From contig SJRY01000149.1 of assembly GCA_011319805.1 (NCBI GenBank), positions 1 to 22,355 of the forward strand: a stretch of 22,355 nucleotides of DNA, read 5' to 3'. This document shows, piece after piece, positions 1 through 9,044 of this stretch. How positions within the stretch are numbered: position 1 is the stretch's first letter; every line of letters starts with the position of its first letter. The position numbers and the translations under genes are program-made. This DNA comes from Macrocybe gigantea. Its lineage: Eukaryota; Basidiomycota; Agaricomycetes; Agaricales; Callistosporiaceae. The notes under the pieces are model-generated. The model was not told the origin of the DNA. It searched no databases and was given only the letters and a program-made list of their open reading frames with translations.

Positions 1-1250
1 AATGATTGTCTCAGAAAATGGCATCAAAATGGATCCTGTTAAGGTTGAAGGCATCAAAGAATGGCCAAAACCCACCGTAAAAGGGATGTCCAGCAATTTC
101 TAGGCTTTTACAACTTTTACTACTGCCACTTCATCGAAGGATTAGCAAAGATCACAAAACTCTTGATGGAGCTAACTGGAAAGGCCAACTAGACATGGGG
201 GAAAGCCCAAGTGATGTGTTTGATGGATTAAAGAATCAGATCTGTTCAGCGCAATCATCACGATGCTCCAAGATGATGGAAAGTTCCGAATAAAAGTCAA
301 TGCCTCGAATTATGCAATAGGAGGCATCTTTTCACAGAACAATCCAATGGTACCTGGAGACCAGTGGCCTTTATGTCAAAGTCACTGAACCTGACAGAAC
401 GGAACTATAAGATCTATGATAAAGAGATGCTTGTGATTATGACCAGACTTGAGGAATGGTGCCAATACCTTTTCAGTGCTAAATAGAAATTCGAGATATG
501 GACAGACCATAAGAATCTTGAATACTTCTGGAAACCCAGAAACTAATTGCCAGCAAGCTCATTGGATTTCGGAACTTCAGGACTACAATTTTGTTCTGGA
601 GCAAAACCCAGGAAGTCAATAACAAAGGCAGACAGTCTGTCAAGATGACCAGACCATGAGAAGGGGAGAATGATAATGAGAACATTATACTCCTAAAGCC
701 AGAGATTTTTCACCATCTTCATGGCAAAAATCATGCCAACCCAGAATTTCAGGACATTTTGGACCAGATCAAATGGGCTTGAAAACAAAGAGAGCCCGAG
801 GTTCAGAAACATCTTGACAAAGGCAAATATGGCTGGAGGAAAACAACTGAATCATTACATGGCTGAAGCAGTACTATGTTCCCAAAAGTCAAAAAATAAG
901 GGAACAGATCATTGAAATCCATCATTTGGATCAGATCTCAGGACACCCAGGACAGACAAAGATGCATGAGTTAATCATTGCAACTTCTGGTGGCCTAAAA
1001 ATGATGAATGACATCAAGGCATATATCAAAGGATGTGGCAAATGCCAACGATGAAGATCATCAGAGATCAGAAGCATGCTCTCTACTTCATCTGAATGAA
1101 GTACCAAGGAACCATAGGAGATCATATCTGTAGATCTCATCAGACCCCTCTCTGAATCTTAAGAGTTCATGGCGTATAGTGACAGTAGATCGGTTCACTA
1201 AAGGAGCCAAATTCATACTGGTCATATGGAAATCATGGCAGAAGGAGTTG
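1..1250 (+). pseudogene. Decayed Ty3/gypsy pol remnant (RT end, RNase H, integrase start)
   Basis: Reading all three plus frames gives a chain of gypsy pol pieces in the correct order. Near 60-180 is the block after the reverse-transcriptase palm (QQFLGF, then ELTGK). Near 418-545 is RNase H (DKEML, WTDHKNLEYF). Near 905-975 is the integrase zinc-binding start (HHLDQISGHPGQ). Near 1120-1215 is the start of the integrase core (VDRFTKGAKF). Stops and frame changes occur throughout, so it is not functional. The protein pieces differ clearly from those of the two minus-strand elements, so this is another gypsy family in the opposite orientation. It stops abruptly at the LTR beginning at 1251. The rest of its integrase is not found after 7866, so the far side was lost. 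The gag end lies off the left edge. Confidence 0.85.
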
Positions 1251-1566
1251 TGTTAGGCTAGACGAATCTTAAAGGACTCAGGCAGACTAAGTATGAGAGT
1301 GGTTTAAGACGATGGCAAATGGAATATTAAGCCTAGCACTACTGGTACATCTGGGAGTCCTTATATACATTACAGTACTCAAGCACGGACCATGGGCTGT
1401 GCAATGCTATGGACTGCGGATGAGTAAGACTGGAAGGAGATGGCTCAGGATGACTAGGGAAGTGGGATGACTCAATGGCTGCGTGCTGCGCAGCATGATG
1501 GGGAAGATAAGGGATGTGGGAAAGATAAGATAAGAAAATGAATGTCCTTTGGCGATGTCTGTAACA
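1251..1566 (-). repeat. Element 1 left LTR (3' LTR relative to transcription)
   Basis: A 316-bp LTR with the family's terminal inverted repeat TGTTA...TAACA. It aligns over its length with the LTRs at 8289-8608 and 14483-14801, with base changes (often C to T or G to A) and a few small indels. The TATA sequence (ttatata on the plus strand) and the segment around the inferred RNA start are still present. Confidence 0.95.
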
Positions 1567-1603
1567 TCATCCTCTCTGTAGATTCGCGTCCTTGCGAAAA
1601 AAC

Positions 1604-2002
1604 TTAGTCCAGCTGTCCCCACCCAGTATTGGTCTCCCAGGCGGTCGCAGCACATGGGGCCCATGTATGAATGAGCTCTTCATTATAGGCATGGATGTGA
1701 TGGAGTGTAGTAGCGAGGAGTTTAAGTCGCCGGTTTTCTGTGCAAAGCATTTCCATCACCTTGCGAAGTGCGATACATTCAGCTGCAGTGGGGCCGGTCC
1801 CATCAGGGGTTCGCCCGGTCCAGAGGTGTGTGCGGACAGTCATAACATAGTGCATATATGTGCCAAGTGTGATGGTGAGGGGGTCCGTGTAGTCACTGCC
1901 ATTGAGAATCCTTGCCAGATTCTCATAGTCGTTTGGGCGGTTGGGGGTAGGTGTGTGGCTGTCATCACTGCTGTCAATACTGATGGGGGTGTTGGTGGTC
2001 AT
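1604..2002 (-). CDS. ORF3 of element 1, 132 residues, still open
   Basis: A 132-residue reading frame that starts at an ATG overlapping the pol stop (ATGA) and ends 38 bp from the LTR. It is colinear without gaps with ORF3 of the younger element (8646-9044). Many differences are those expected from CpG loss, such as Arg to Cys or His and Ala to Thr. The heptad leucines near residues 79, 86, 93 and 100 are kept. It stays open while gag and pol of the same element are broken, although few of its codons may be one CpG transition from a stop. No signal peptide or membrane segment is seen. Function unknown. Confidence 0.7.
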   Translation of the reverse strand: MTTNTPISIDSSDDSHTPTPNRPNDYENLARILNGSDYTDPLTITLGTYMHYVMTVRTHLWTGRTPDGTGPTAAECIALRKVMEMLCTENRRLKLLATTLHHIHAYNEELIHTWAPCAATAWETNTGWGQLD

Positions 2003-5000
2003 GATGTGTGATTTTTGGTCTTCTTCCCTCTTGTCATGATCCTTTTATCCTGGTTTGCAGCCTTCTTTAGGAAGTGGTCTAGAGCTTGCTGCGCATTCCC
2101 CAGTTCTTTCTTTTTGATCCATATGTTCTCCTTGTGTCCGTATCCTTTCTATTTGACCAGGAATAGCATTCCCCTTCCTTGTTTCTTCCTTTTTAGGATC
2201 TCTTCTATCTCATACTCTTCTTCATCATTTATGATTTCAGGGGGTGGTGGTGATGGTCACTCTTGTATCTTGAAATGGGGTCCTTTGTAAGGCATGAGCA
2301 GTGTTTCATTGAACACGGGGTGTATCAGCTGCCATGATGCTGGGAGTTCCAGGCGATATGCCAAGGCTCCTTTCTTTTCAACCACCTTGAATGGTCCGTA
2401 TCGGAGTGCCGATAACTTCTTTGATGGTCGATTGACTGTGATATTGGTGGCTTCTAGCCATACTCTATCTCCTTTCTTGTATTCATGGGCGGGTTTTTGT
2501 CTCGCATCGTAATTGTCTTTGGCTCGTATTTGTGCATATTGCAGCACGGCATTTGCTTCCTTTCGTATTTGGTTCATTCTTTTGACGAAGTCTTTTGCTG
2601 CGGGGTTATTTCCTTCTGTCGTCTGTGGCTCTCCCTTCCAGGGGTGCATTCCATAGTTGAGGTAGAATGGTATCTCCTTCATTCCCTGGTGTGCTTTCTT
2701 ATTGTATTGGTACTCTGCGATTGCTATCCATTCTGCCCAATCGTCCTGTAAGTTGTTTGTGAAGCTTCTGAGGAAGGCTTCCGTTTCTTGGTGGGATCGC
2801 TCCGCCTGTCCATCTGTCTGTGGGTGATAGGCCGTTGATAGATTTTGCTTTGTTCCGAGTAATTTTAGAAGTGCTGTCATGAATCGTGCTGCGAACTGGG
2901 GTCCTCGATCACTGATGATCTTTCATGGGATTCCGTGAAGCCACCATACATTGTCTCGTATAGTCGTGCAAGACCTTCTGCTGTGAGTTCGGTCTTTGTG
3001 GGACTAGGTGGATCATCTTGGTCAGGTCTGTGACTGCGGCAATGGCATTAAAGCCATTCGAGCTGGGTAGTGGTCCTATGAGATCTACTCCAATATCTTC
3101 CCATGGTTGCTGTGGGACTTTGTGCGGGTGCAGGGGTGCGTGTTTCTTTTGTTGGATGATTTTGTTTTGCTGATATGTTTCGCATCTGTTGACATACTTC
3201 TTGATGTCCATTAGCATTGATGGCCACCAATAGGTGCAGTTTATGAGCTCATGCATGTGGTATTGTCCTGGGTGTCCTCTGATGGGTGTGTCATGGTGTT
3301 CAAACATGATGTCTTCCTTCAGTTTGTTGTCTGGAGGAACATAGATTTTTCCTCCTACATATACAATGTGGTCGTCTTCTGTGAACCAGTGTGGTTTTTC
3401 CTTCAGTCCTGTTGTTACGATCATCTCCTTTTGTGTGCATTGTCAATTTGTTCTATCCTTGAGGATTCGATCATCATGATTCCTCTTGTTTGTATTGTTT
3501 CATTATTTTCTGCTCCTTCTTTCCATGGGTGTTCATCCTCAAACATCATAAATTCGAAGTCTCGTTCATTATTCTCTTCCAGATGTCGAATGAATGCTGC
3601 TTCTTTGATCATTTGTATGTCGTCCTTCTCTGCTAGGTTTTCTTCATATCCTGCCATCTATGACAGGACGTCCGCTTTTCCATTTGCCTTTCCTGGTACG
3701 TGTCATAGTTTGTAGTCATATTCTTGTAATTTCAGATACCAGCCAATCTGTCTTGAATTGAGTCGCTGTGGCTTCCGGAAGTATGACAGGTTTTTGTAAT
3801 CCGTCAATATTTCGAACCTCTCTCGAGCTTCAAGGAGGTATTGTCTCCATGTCTTTAGTGCAACCATTATCGCAAGAAGTTCCTTATCGTAGATTTCATA
3901 GTTTTGTTCCGCTGGGGTCATGCATCTCGAAATGAATGCGATCGGATGCCATAGTCCTTTCTGCTGTTGTGATAGTACCACTCCAATGGCATATCCTGAG
4001 GCATCCATTTCAACTCGGAATTTTCCTTCTGTTTGTGGTAGTGCTAGAATGGGTGCTGAGGTTATATGTCGGATCAGTTCTTTGAAAGCGCCTTGTTGCT
4101 TGTCTGTCCACTGGAATGTTTTATTTCCAGTCAACTCCGTCAGGGGTTTAGCGACCTTTGCATATCCCTTGATGAATCGTCGGTAAAAGTTCGTGAATCC
4201 CAAGAACTTTTGTAGTTCTTTCTTTGTCTTTGGGGTTGGCCAGGATTGTACAGCTGTGATCTTTTCTGGTTCCATTTCTACCTTCCTTCTCCTATGATGT
4301 ATCCTAGTACTGGGACTTTTGATGATTCCCAGATGCATTTCGGTCCTTTGATGAATAGGTCGTTCTTGTTCAGTATTTCCATGACTTCTATGGTGTTCTT
4401 TTGGAGCTCCTCTCGTGTTCGTCCGATGATTATGATGTCATCCATATAGATTATGCACACTCTCCTTCGTATTTGGTCTTGGAAGAGGCTTGCCATCGTT
4501 CGGCTAAAAGTGCCTGGTGCATTGCACTGCCCAAAGTACATGACTGTCGGTTCGAAGAGCCCTCTTGCTGTTAGGAAGGCTGCCTTCCATTCATCTCCTT
4601 TCCAGATGTGCACGTTATTGTATCCCTAGATAATATCGATCTTGCTAAAGTACTTTGCTCCTTGTAGTACATTGAGGAGCTTGCTAATGCATGGTAGTGG
4701 GAACTTGTCCTTGACCATATATTTGTTTATTTCCCAGTAATCTTAGAAGAGTCATTTGCTTCCATCCTTCTTGTTGCAAAAGAAGCAGGGTGCTGTGTAA
4801 GGCGATTTCGATGGGCATATTTTTCCTGTTCCTAATCCTTCTTTGACGAAGGCATCTAGTTCCTCTAGTTCTTTCTGTGTCATCGGATAGACCTTGCTCG
4901 GTATTGTTTTGGGTGCATCCTTCATTAAGTTTATTTCATGGTCCCATTCTTTGTGGTCTGGTAAGTGATCAAAGTTCTTCTCCTTGAAGAGGTGTCTGAA

Positions 5001-5642
5001 TCTGATCAGATATGGGGGTATCTGGGTTCCTGTCTTGTCGCTGGCTGTGGTTTTCGCTGGTTCAGCCACCTTCTGTATCTTAATTGTCTGGTGGTTTATT
5101 TTGCACGTTTTAGGGCATCTGTCAAAGACAATTTCTCCTGTCCTCCATTTGATTGTTGGGTTGTGGTAGACAAGCCAGTCATGTCCTAGTAGCATGTCGG
5201 TTTTTCCGATGTCGAGTACGATGGCTTCCATATGCTCCTTGTGTCCTTTAATGTCGATGTGGACCTCCGCTACTTGGTCTGCTATTTTCTGGCAGTTGGG
5301 TGATCCGTCTGCATTTATGATGGGAATCTTCTTGATTCATCATGTCTTCAGTCCTGTTTTCACTACTATTGCAGTATTGATGCAGGTCCTATCTGCTCCG
5401 CTATCGACTTCCGGCATTATCGTTGTGGTTCCTTTTCACGTTCGTATTCTTGCTGGTACTGCGAGTTCTTTCCTCTTTGGTGGTTTGTCCCCTTGGATGG
5501 TTTTCCTTGGTGCTTCAGATCACTTGGTGGGAATGGTGTATTTCAGAGTATGGGATGATCTACATCTGGTATCGAAGCGAGTCTGTTTCAGTTGTATGGG
5601 TCGCGATTTAGCACCTCTTAGTCAGACCCTTCGGCAAAACCC
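1999..5642 (-). pseudogene. pol: Element 1 pol, broken (protease, RT, RNase H, integrase, chromodomain)
   Basis: Reading from 5642 down, the pieces appear in order: aspartic protease end (LLGHDWLVYH, near 5160), reverse transcriptase with the YMDD box (near 4440), RNase H (MDASGYAIG near 4005; LTDYKNLSYF near 3800), integrase zinc finger (HHDTPIRGHPGQ near 3290), DDE core (VDLIGP; TDGQAE near 2815) and a C-terminal chromodomain region. It is broken by in-frame stops and frameshifts. One clear stop is at about 2257, where a CGA arginine codon of the younger copy reads TGA. At the three pol positions where the younger copy lacks one base (near 10820, 9834 and 9537), this copy keeps the base, so the two copies are complementary evidence for the family's frame. 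Not functional. Confidence 0.92.
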
Positions 5643-6774
5643 TCCTTGTCAGAGCTTCCTTCATCCTTGTCTTCTTCATCCTCTCCTTCTTCTTTCACTT
5701 CTCTGACCCAGGATTTTCCTTTCTTCTTCTTCTTGCAGTTCCATGCATAATGTCTCTTTAAGCCACAATTGAAACATGTGACATTTGCTGCTCCTTTTCG
5801 TAGTTCTGGGCAGTTTTGTGAGAGGTGTCCTGGTTTATTGCAGTTAAAGCAGTTGTTGCTTTGTACTTTGTCAACTTCCATGGCCTGTCCTGCTCCTCAG
5901 CTTGGATTTCCGGTCTTGCACTGATTGCTTGTGAATTCTCCTCTCATCACATTTCTGTGTTCATCAATGTTTCATCCAATCGCTCGAACTGTCTTGATAT
6001 ATTCATCTCCATCTGTTGGAAGTGTGGAGATCGAGTGTACGGCTTCTGCTGTTCTTCAGTTTAAGCTCTTCTCGAGTAGGAAACATGGGGCTGTTCCTGT
6101 CATTCCTGCTTTCCCTGCAAGGTCTACGAATTCATCCAGAAATTCGTCGATGGGTCGGTTTCCCTGTCTGATATTGAATAGTTTGCTTCCTGCTTGTAAT
6201 AGTGACATGACATTGCTGAATCATGTCTCTATCTCAGTTATGAAGTCAGCTCATGTGCTTTGGTTGGTAGTGGTGTCAATCTTCTTTGATGCCCAGTGGG
6301 CTCCGGGTCTGTTGGTCATTCTAGACAGGACCGCTCCAATCTTCTGTGTATCCGTGAGGTCTCCATGTGCAGTTATGTAAAGTTTCATCTTTCTCCACCA
6401 AATATCGAAGGACGTTCGATCTCCTGTAAAGGATTTCGGGTCGGCGATGATTCCCTTGTATTCTGTCGTCATCCTTTGGGGGTTTCTTTGTCGTTCTCTT
6501 GGTCTTGGTTTTCCTGTTCCTGGATCTGTTGTTCTTGGGTCTGCTGTGCTTGTGCTTGGGCTTGCTGTTCTTGGAGCTGTTTCTGTCTTCGCTCCTCTCT
6601 CTGTTCTTTCCAGTAGTCTAGGTCAACTCCTGCGATTCTACAAGCTTGTTCAAAATCAGCCCACTCTGTAGCGGTCGGTCTGTTTGTCTTTGGTAATCCT
6701 TTTCGCTCCCTCCACTGATAGTATTCGTCCCAGTCACTGTTGCTTACTTTTGCCACAGTGGTGCGATTCTTTCC
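5618..6774 (-). pseudogene. gag: Element 1 gag, broken
   Basis: Matches gag of the younger element in sequence and order. The N-terminal charged, Gln-rich segment is at about 6756-6475. The capsid start (PKSFTGDRTSFDIWW) is near 6430-6390. Two CCHC zinc knuckles (CFNCNKPGHLSQNC and CFNCGLKRHYAWNC) lie near 5855-5740, and the acidic tail reaches 5618. The frame is interrupted between about 5882 and 6250. The knuckle cysteines and histidines are intact although neighbouring residues have changed. The slippery sequence near its end is preserved (plus-strand aaaaccc at 5636-5642). Not functional as it stands. Confidence 0.9.
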
Positions 6775-7424
6775 TTATGCAGTGCTTCGGCGGATTGATC
6801 CTCTGAAGGGGTTCGGCGGTTTCATTCCTATGTATCCTTGACTCTGGTGTTGTTCTCATTGGTTCTGTCATACGCTCTGTGCATCATGCCCTCTCTGTAT
6901 CAGTATGTCTTCCTCCTATGTTTGGCGATTATAGTTCTCGATCTGTTGTCGCCTAAAGTCTCGGGCTTGTGTTCGTTCTTCTCTCATTTTCTTGCGGATG
7001 GGTTCGTCCTCTTCTTCGGCAAGAAGATTCTGCTCTGACCATAGCTCTTCTGGGCTTATCCTGTATTCTCCTTCTAGGAAGAGTTCTGCAATGAGTTGTG
7101 CTGCTCCTTCGCTGAGGATCTCAGCAGGCTCATCTGTGGTGGTGAAGGCAAACTCTCTCAGAAATGCCTGTTCTTCGTCATCGCTACTTGGTGTAGGCGT
7201 GCGCTCTCTCTTTTATTTGTTTGGATTGCTGGTGTCTCTGCAGGTGGTGTGGACTGTCTCTGTGAATGGCATGGACTGCAATGTCTGGTCTACTTCTCTG
7301 AGCCAAGTGCTCTCATCATTTGTGCTAGTGCTCACTGGGTTGGTGACTGCTTGTTATCGAATGTTGATCAGGTCTTTGATAAAGTGTGATGTGGTATATG
7401 TGTGAGTCTGAGCGAGTCTCAACA
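6775..7424 (-). pseudogene. Element 1 gag leader region with decayed leader ORF
   Basis: This corresponds to 13825-14469 of the younger element. Going down from about 7380, one frame gives a Ser/Thr-rich start, an acidic stretch (SSDDEEQAFLREF), then a very charged helix-like segment (LLAEEEDEPIRKK and following). It ends at TAA (6775-6777), 18 nt before the GTG that corresponds to the gag start. It carries several decay stops. AUG triplets present here in the sense strand (for example opposite plus-strand cat near 7257) correspond to ACG in the younger copy and so arose by CpG loss. Confidence 0.6.
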
Positions 7425-7435
7425 AGGCTTAATAT
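7425..7435 (-). other. Element 1 self-priming primer-binding site
   Basis: Plus-strand aggcttaatat lies two bases inside the right LTR. It is the exact reverse complement of an 11-mer inside the LTR (gaatattaagcctag context). The same arrangement is found in the younger element, and it has survived the decay of this copy. Confidence 0.7.
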
Positions 7436-7437
7436 CT

Positions 7438-7547
7438 TATTAGGCTAGATGAATCTCAAAAGGACTTGGGCAGACTAAGTGCGAGAGTGGTCTTGAGACG
7501 ATGGCAAAAGGAATATTAAGCCTAGCATTACTGGTACATCTGGGAGT
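7438..7547 (-). repeat. Partial LTR at right end of element 1 (R/U5-side 110 bp)
   Basis: The first 110 plus-strand bases of an LTR (first bases tatta, from tgtta by one G-to-A change). It follows the primer-binding site directly, as the 5' LTR should, but it breaks off after ctgggag, just before the TATA segment. A complete LTR begins at once at 7548. In transcription terms the U3 half is missing from this copy. Confidence 0.9.
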
Positions 7548-7866
7548 TGTTAGGCTAGACGAATCTCAGAAGGACTCGGGCAGACTAAATGCAAGAGTGG
7601 TCTTGAGATGATGGCAAAAGGAATATTAAGCCTAGCACTACTGGTACATCTGAGAGTCCTTATATACATTACAGTACTCAAGCATGGACCATGGGCTGCG
7701 CAATGCTGTGGACTGCGGATGAGTAAGACTGGAAGGAGATGATTCAGGATGACTAGGGAAGTGGGATGACTCGATGGCTGCATGCTGCACAGCATGACGG
7801 GGGAGATAAGGGATGTGGAAGGATAAGATAAGAAAATGAATGGTCCTTTGGGCGACATCTGTAACA
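7548..7866 (-). repeat. Complete LTR abutting the partial LTR
   Basis: A full-length family LTR of 319 bp with TGTTA...TAACA ends, TATA segment and internal 11-mer. It is closer to the young LTRs than the left LTR of element 1 is, and has its own CpG losses. No 5-bp duplication frames it (ggagt before, ggtag after). It is either the true 5' LTR after an internal rearrangement or a separate LTR that landed in the old one. Confidence 0.93.
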
Positions 7867-8283
7867 GGTAGGGCTCTCCGAAGATTATCCTAGCACAGCC
7901 TTTTAATGCTTGATTTGGACAGAGTTGGACTCAATGTTACTCTTAGTCCTATCATATGTCCAAGTACTATGAGCAATAACCTCTGACAGAGACTGAAATA
8001 TAGGTTAGCACAGGGTGGGGAGTAGTGGTTGAAGATTGAAATGTTAGTAACAATAGAGTGAAGAGGTATAGCGATGCAGCAGATTCCTTTGGTTGCATGG
8101 CACTCGAGGCCATTGGGCAATGAAGAAAGGGCAGCAAAGAAAGTAAGAGTAGTGAGGTGTGCAAGGGTTAGCTTCAAGCTTTTGCTACGCAAAACTAATT
8201 CTGCATGCAGGTCACTCTAACTAATCAGAGATGAGAGGCAGGGATAAGAATGCTATTACTAGCCAGCTCAAAGCTGGATTCTA
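7867..8283. other. Spacer between the two elements, no recognisable gene
   Basis: About 420 bp with no similarity that I recognise. The minus strand is open for about 100 codons at 7890-8192, with a hydrophobic, leucine-rich translation, but I see no motif, intron or regulatory context to support a gene. Its right part may belong to the LTR-like relic that continues at 14807, because the young element is inserted between them. Confidence 0.5.
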
Positions 8284-8288
8284 CTATA
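8284..8288. repeat. Target-site duplication of element 2, left copy (ctata)
   Basis: ctata directly precedes the LTR at 8289 and recurs directly after the right LTR at 14802-14806. Five-base duplications are usual for Ty3/gypsy integrases. Confidence 0.95.
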
Positions 8289-8608
8289 TGTTAGGCTAGA
8301 CGAATCTCAGAAGGACTCGGGCAGACTAAGTGCGAGAGTGGTCTTGAGATGATGGCAAAAGGAATATTAAGCCTAGCGTTACTGGTACATCTGGGAGTCC
8401 TTATATACACTACAGTACTCGAGCACGGACCATGGGCTGCGCAATGCTGTGGACTGCGGATGAGTAAGACTGGAAGGAGATGACTCAGGATGACTAGGGA
8501 AGTGGGATGACTCGATGGCTGCGCGCTGCGCAGCATGATGGGGGAGATAAGGGATGTGGGAAAGATAAGATAAGAAAATGAATAGTCCTTTGGGCGGCGT
8601 CTGTAACA
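8289..8608 (-). repeat. Element 2 left LTR (3' LTR relative to transcription)
   Basis: 320 bp, TGTTA...TAACA ends. By my base-by-base reading it is identical to the right LTR (14483-14801) except for one G missing from a GGG run in the right copy near 14698. It contains the TATA sequence, the inferred RNA start and a short palindromic gcgcgctgcgcagc segment. Confidence 0.97.
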
Positions 8609-8621
8609 TCACCCTCTCTTT
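8609..8621 (-). other. Element 2 polypurine tract
   Basis: On the minus strand the bases next to the 3' LTR read aaagagagggtga, a purine run broken only by one T. This is the expected position for the plus-strand primer. Element 1 has a similar tract at the same place. Confidence 0.75.
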
Positions 8622-8645
8622 AGATTCGCGTCCTCGCGAAAAACC

Positions 8646-9044
8646 TTAGTCCAGCTGTCCCCACCCAGTATTGGTCTCCCAGGCGGTCGCGGCACGCGGG
8701 GCCCATGTATGAATGAGCTCTTCATTATAGGCGCGAATGTGGTGGAGTGTGGTGGCGAGGAGTTTAAGCCGCCGGTTTTCTGTGCGAAGCATTTCCATTG
8801 CTTCGCGAAGCGCGATACGTTCAGCTGCAGTGGGGCCGGTCCCATCAGGGGTTCTCCCGGTCCAGAGGTGCGTGCGGACGGTCATAACATAGCGCATATA
8901 TGCGCCGAGTGTGATGGCGAGGGGGTCCATGTAGTCGCTAGCATTGAGAATCCTTGCCAGATTCTCGAGGTCGCTTGGGCGGTTGGGGGTAGGTGCGCGG
9001 CTGCCCTCGCTGCTGTCGATGCTGATGGGGGCGTTGGTGGTCAT
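8646..9044 (-). CDS. ORF3: small leucine-zipper-like protein after pol
   Basis: A 132-residue frame whose ATG overlaps the pol stop as ATGA, suggesting termination-reinitiation or a subgenomic RNA. Residues 1-25 are Ser/Thr/Pro-rich and probably disordered. Residues 26-60 look helical. Residues 74-108 are a charged helix with leucines at 79, 86, 93 and 100, an exact four-step heptad of leucine-zipper type that includes TENRRLKLLATTL. The tail is Trp-rich (THTW-like, AWETNTGWGQLD at the end). There is no signal peptide, membrane segment or cysteine pattern, so this is not an envelope protein. The same frame is present in element 1. I do not recognise the family. It occupies the place where extra ORFs occur in some LTR elements. 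A role in DNA or protein binding is only a guess. Confidence 0.75.
   Translation of the reverse strand: MTTNAPISIDSSEGSRAPTPNRPSDLENLARILNASDYMDPLAITLGAYMRYVMTVRTHLWTGRTPDGTGPTAAERIALREAMEMLRTENRRLKLLATTLHHIRAYNEELIHTWAPRAATAWETNTGWGQLD

Larger units (their letters stand above)
1251..7866 (-). mobile_element. Element 1: old, decayed Ty3/gypsy chromovirus
   Basis: A degenerate copy of the same family as the element at 8289-14801, colinear with it end to end: LTR, ORF3, pol, gag, leader, primer-binding site, LTR in plus-strand order. Many CpG sites of the younger copy appear here as TpG or CpA, and gag and pol carry many stops and frameshifts. The left flank (agttg at 1246-1250) is not repeated after 7866 (ggtag), so no target duplication survives. 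The right end is abnormal: a partial LTR (7438-7547) is followed directly by a complete LTR. The primer-binding 11-mer, the slippery site and ORF3 remain recognisable. Confidence 0.93.

Noticed and set aside
7867..7871. A target-site duplication for element 1
   Set aside because: ggtag after the last LTR matches neither agttg before 1251 nor ggagt before 7548.
7890..8192. A 100-codon minus-strand frame in the spacer
   Set aside because: No recognisable motif, and probably within or next to an old repeat; leucine richness alone is not evidence.
8646..9044. ORF3 as an envelope gene
   Set aside because: It has no signal peptide, transmembrane segment, furin-like site or cysteine pattern.
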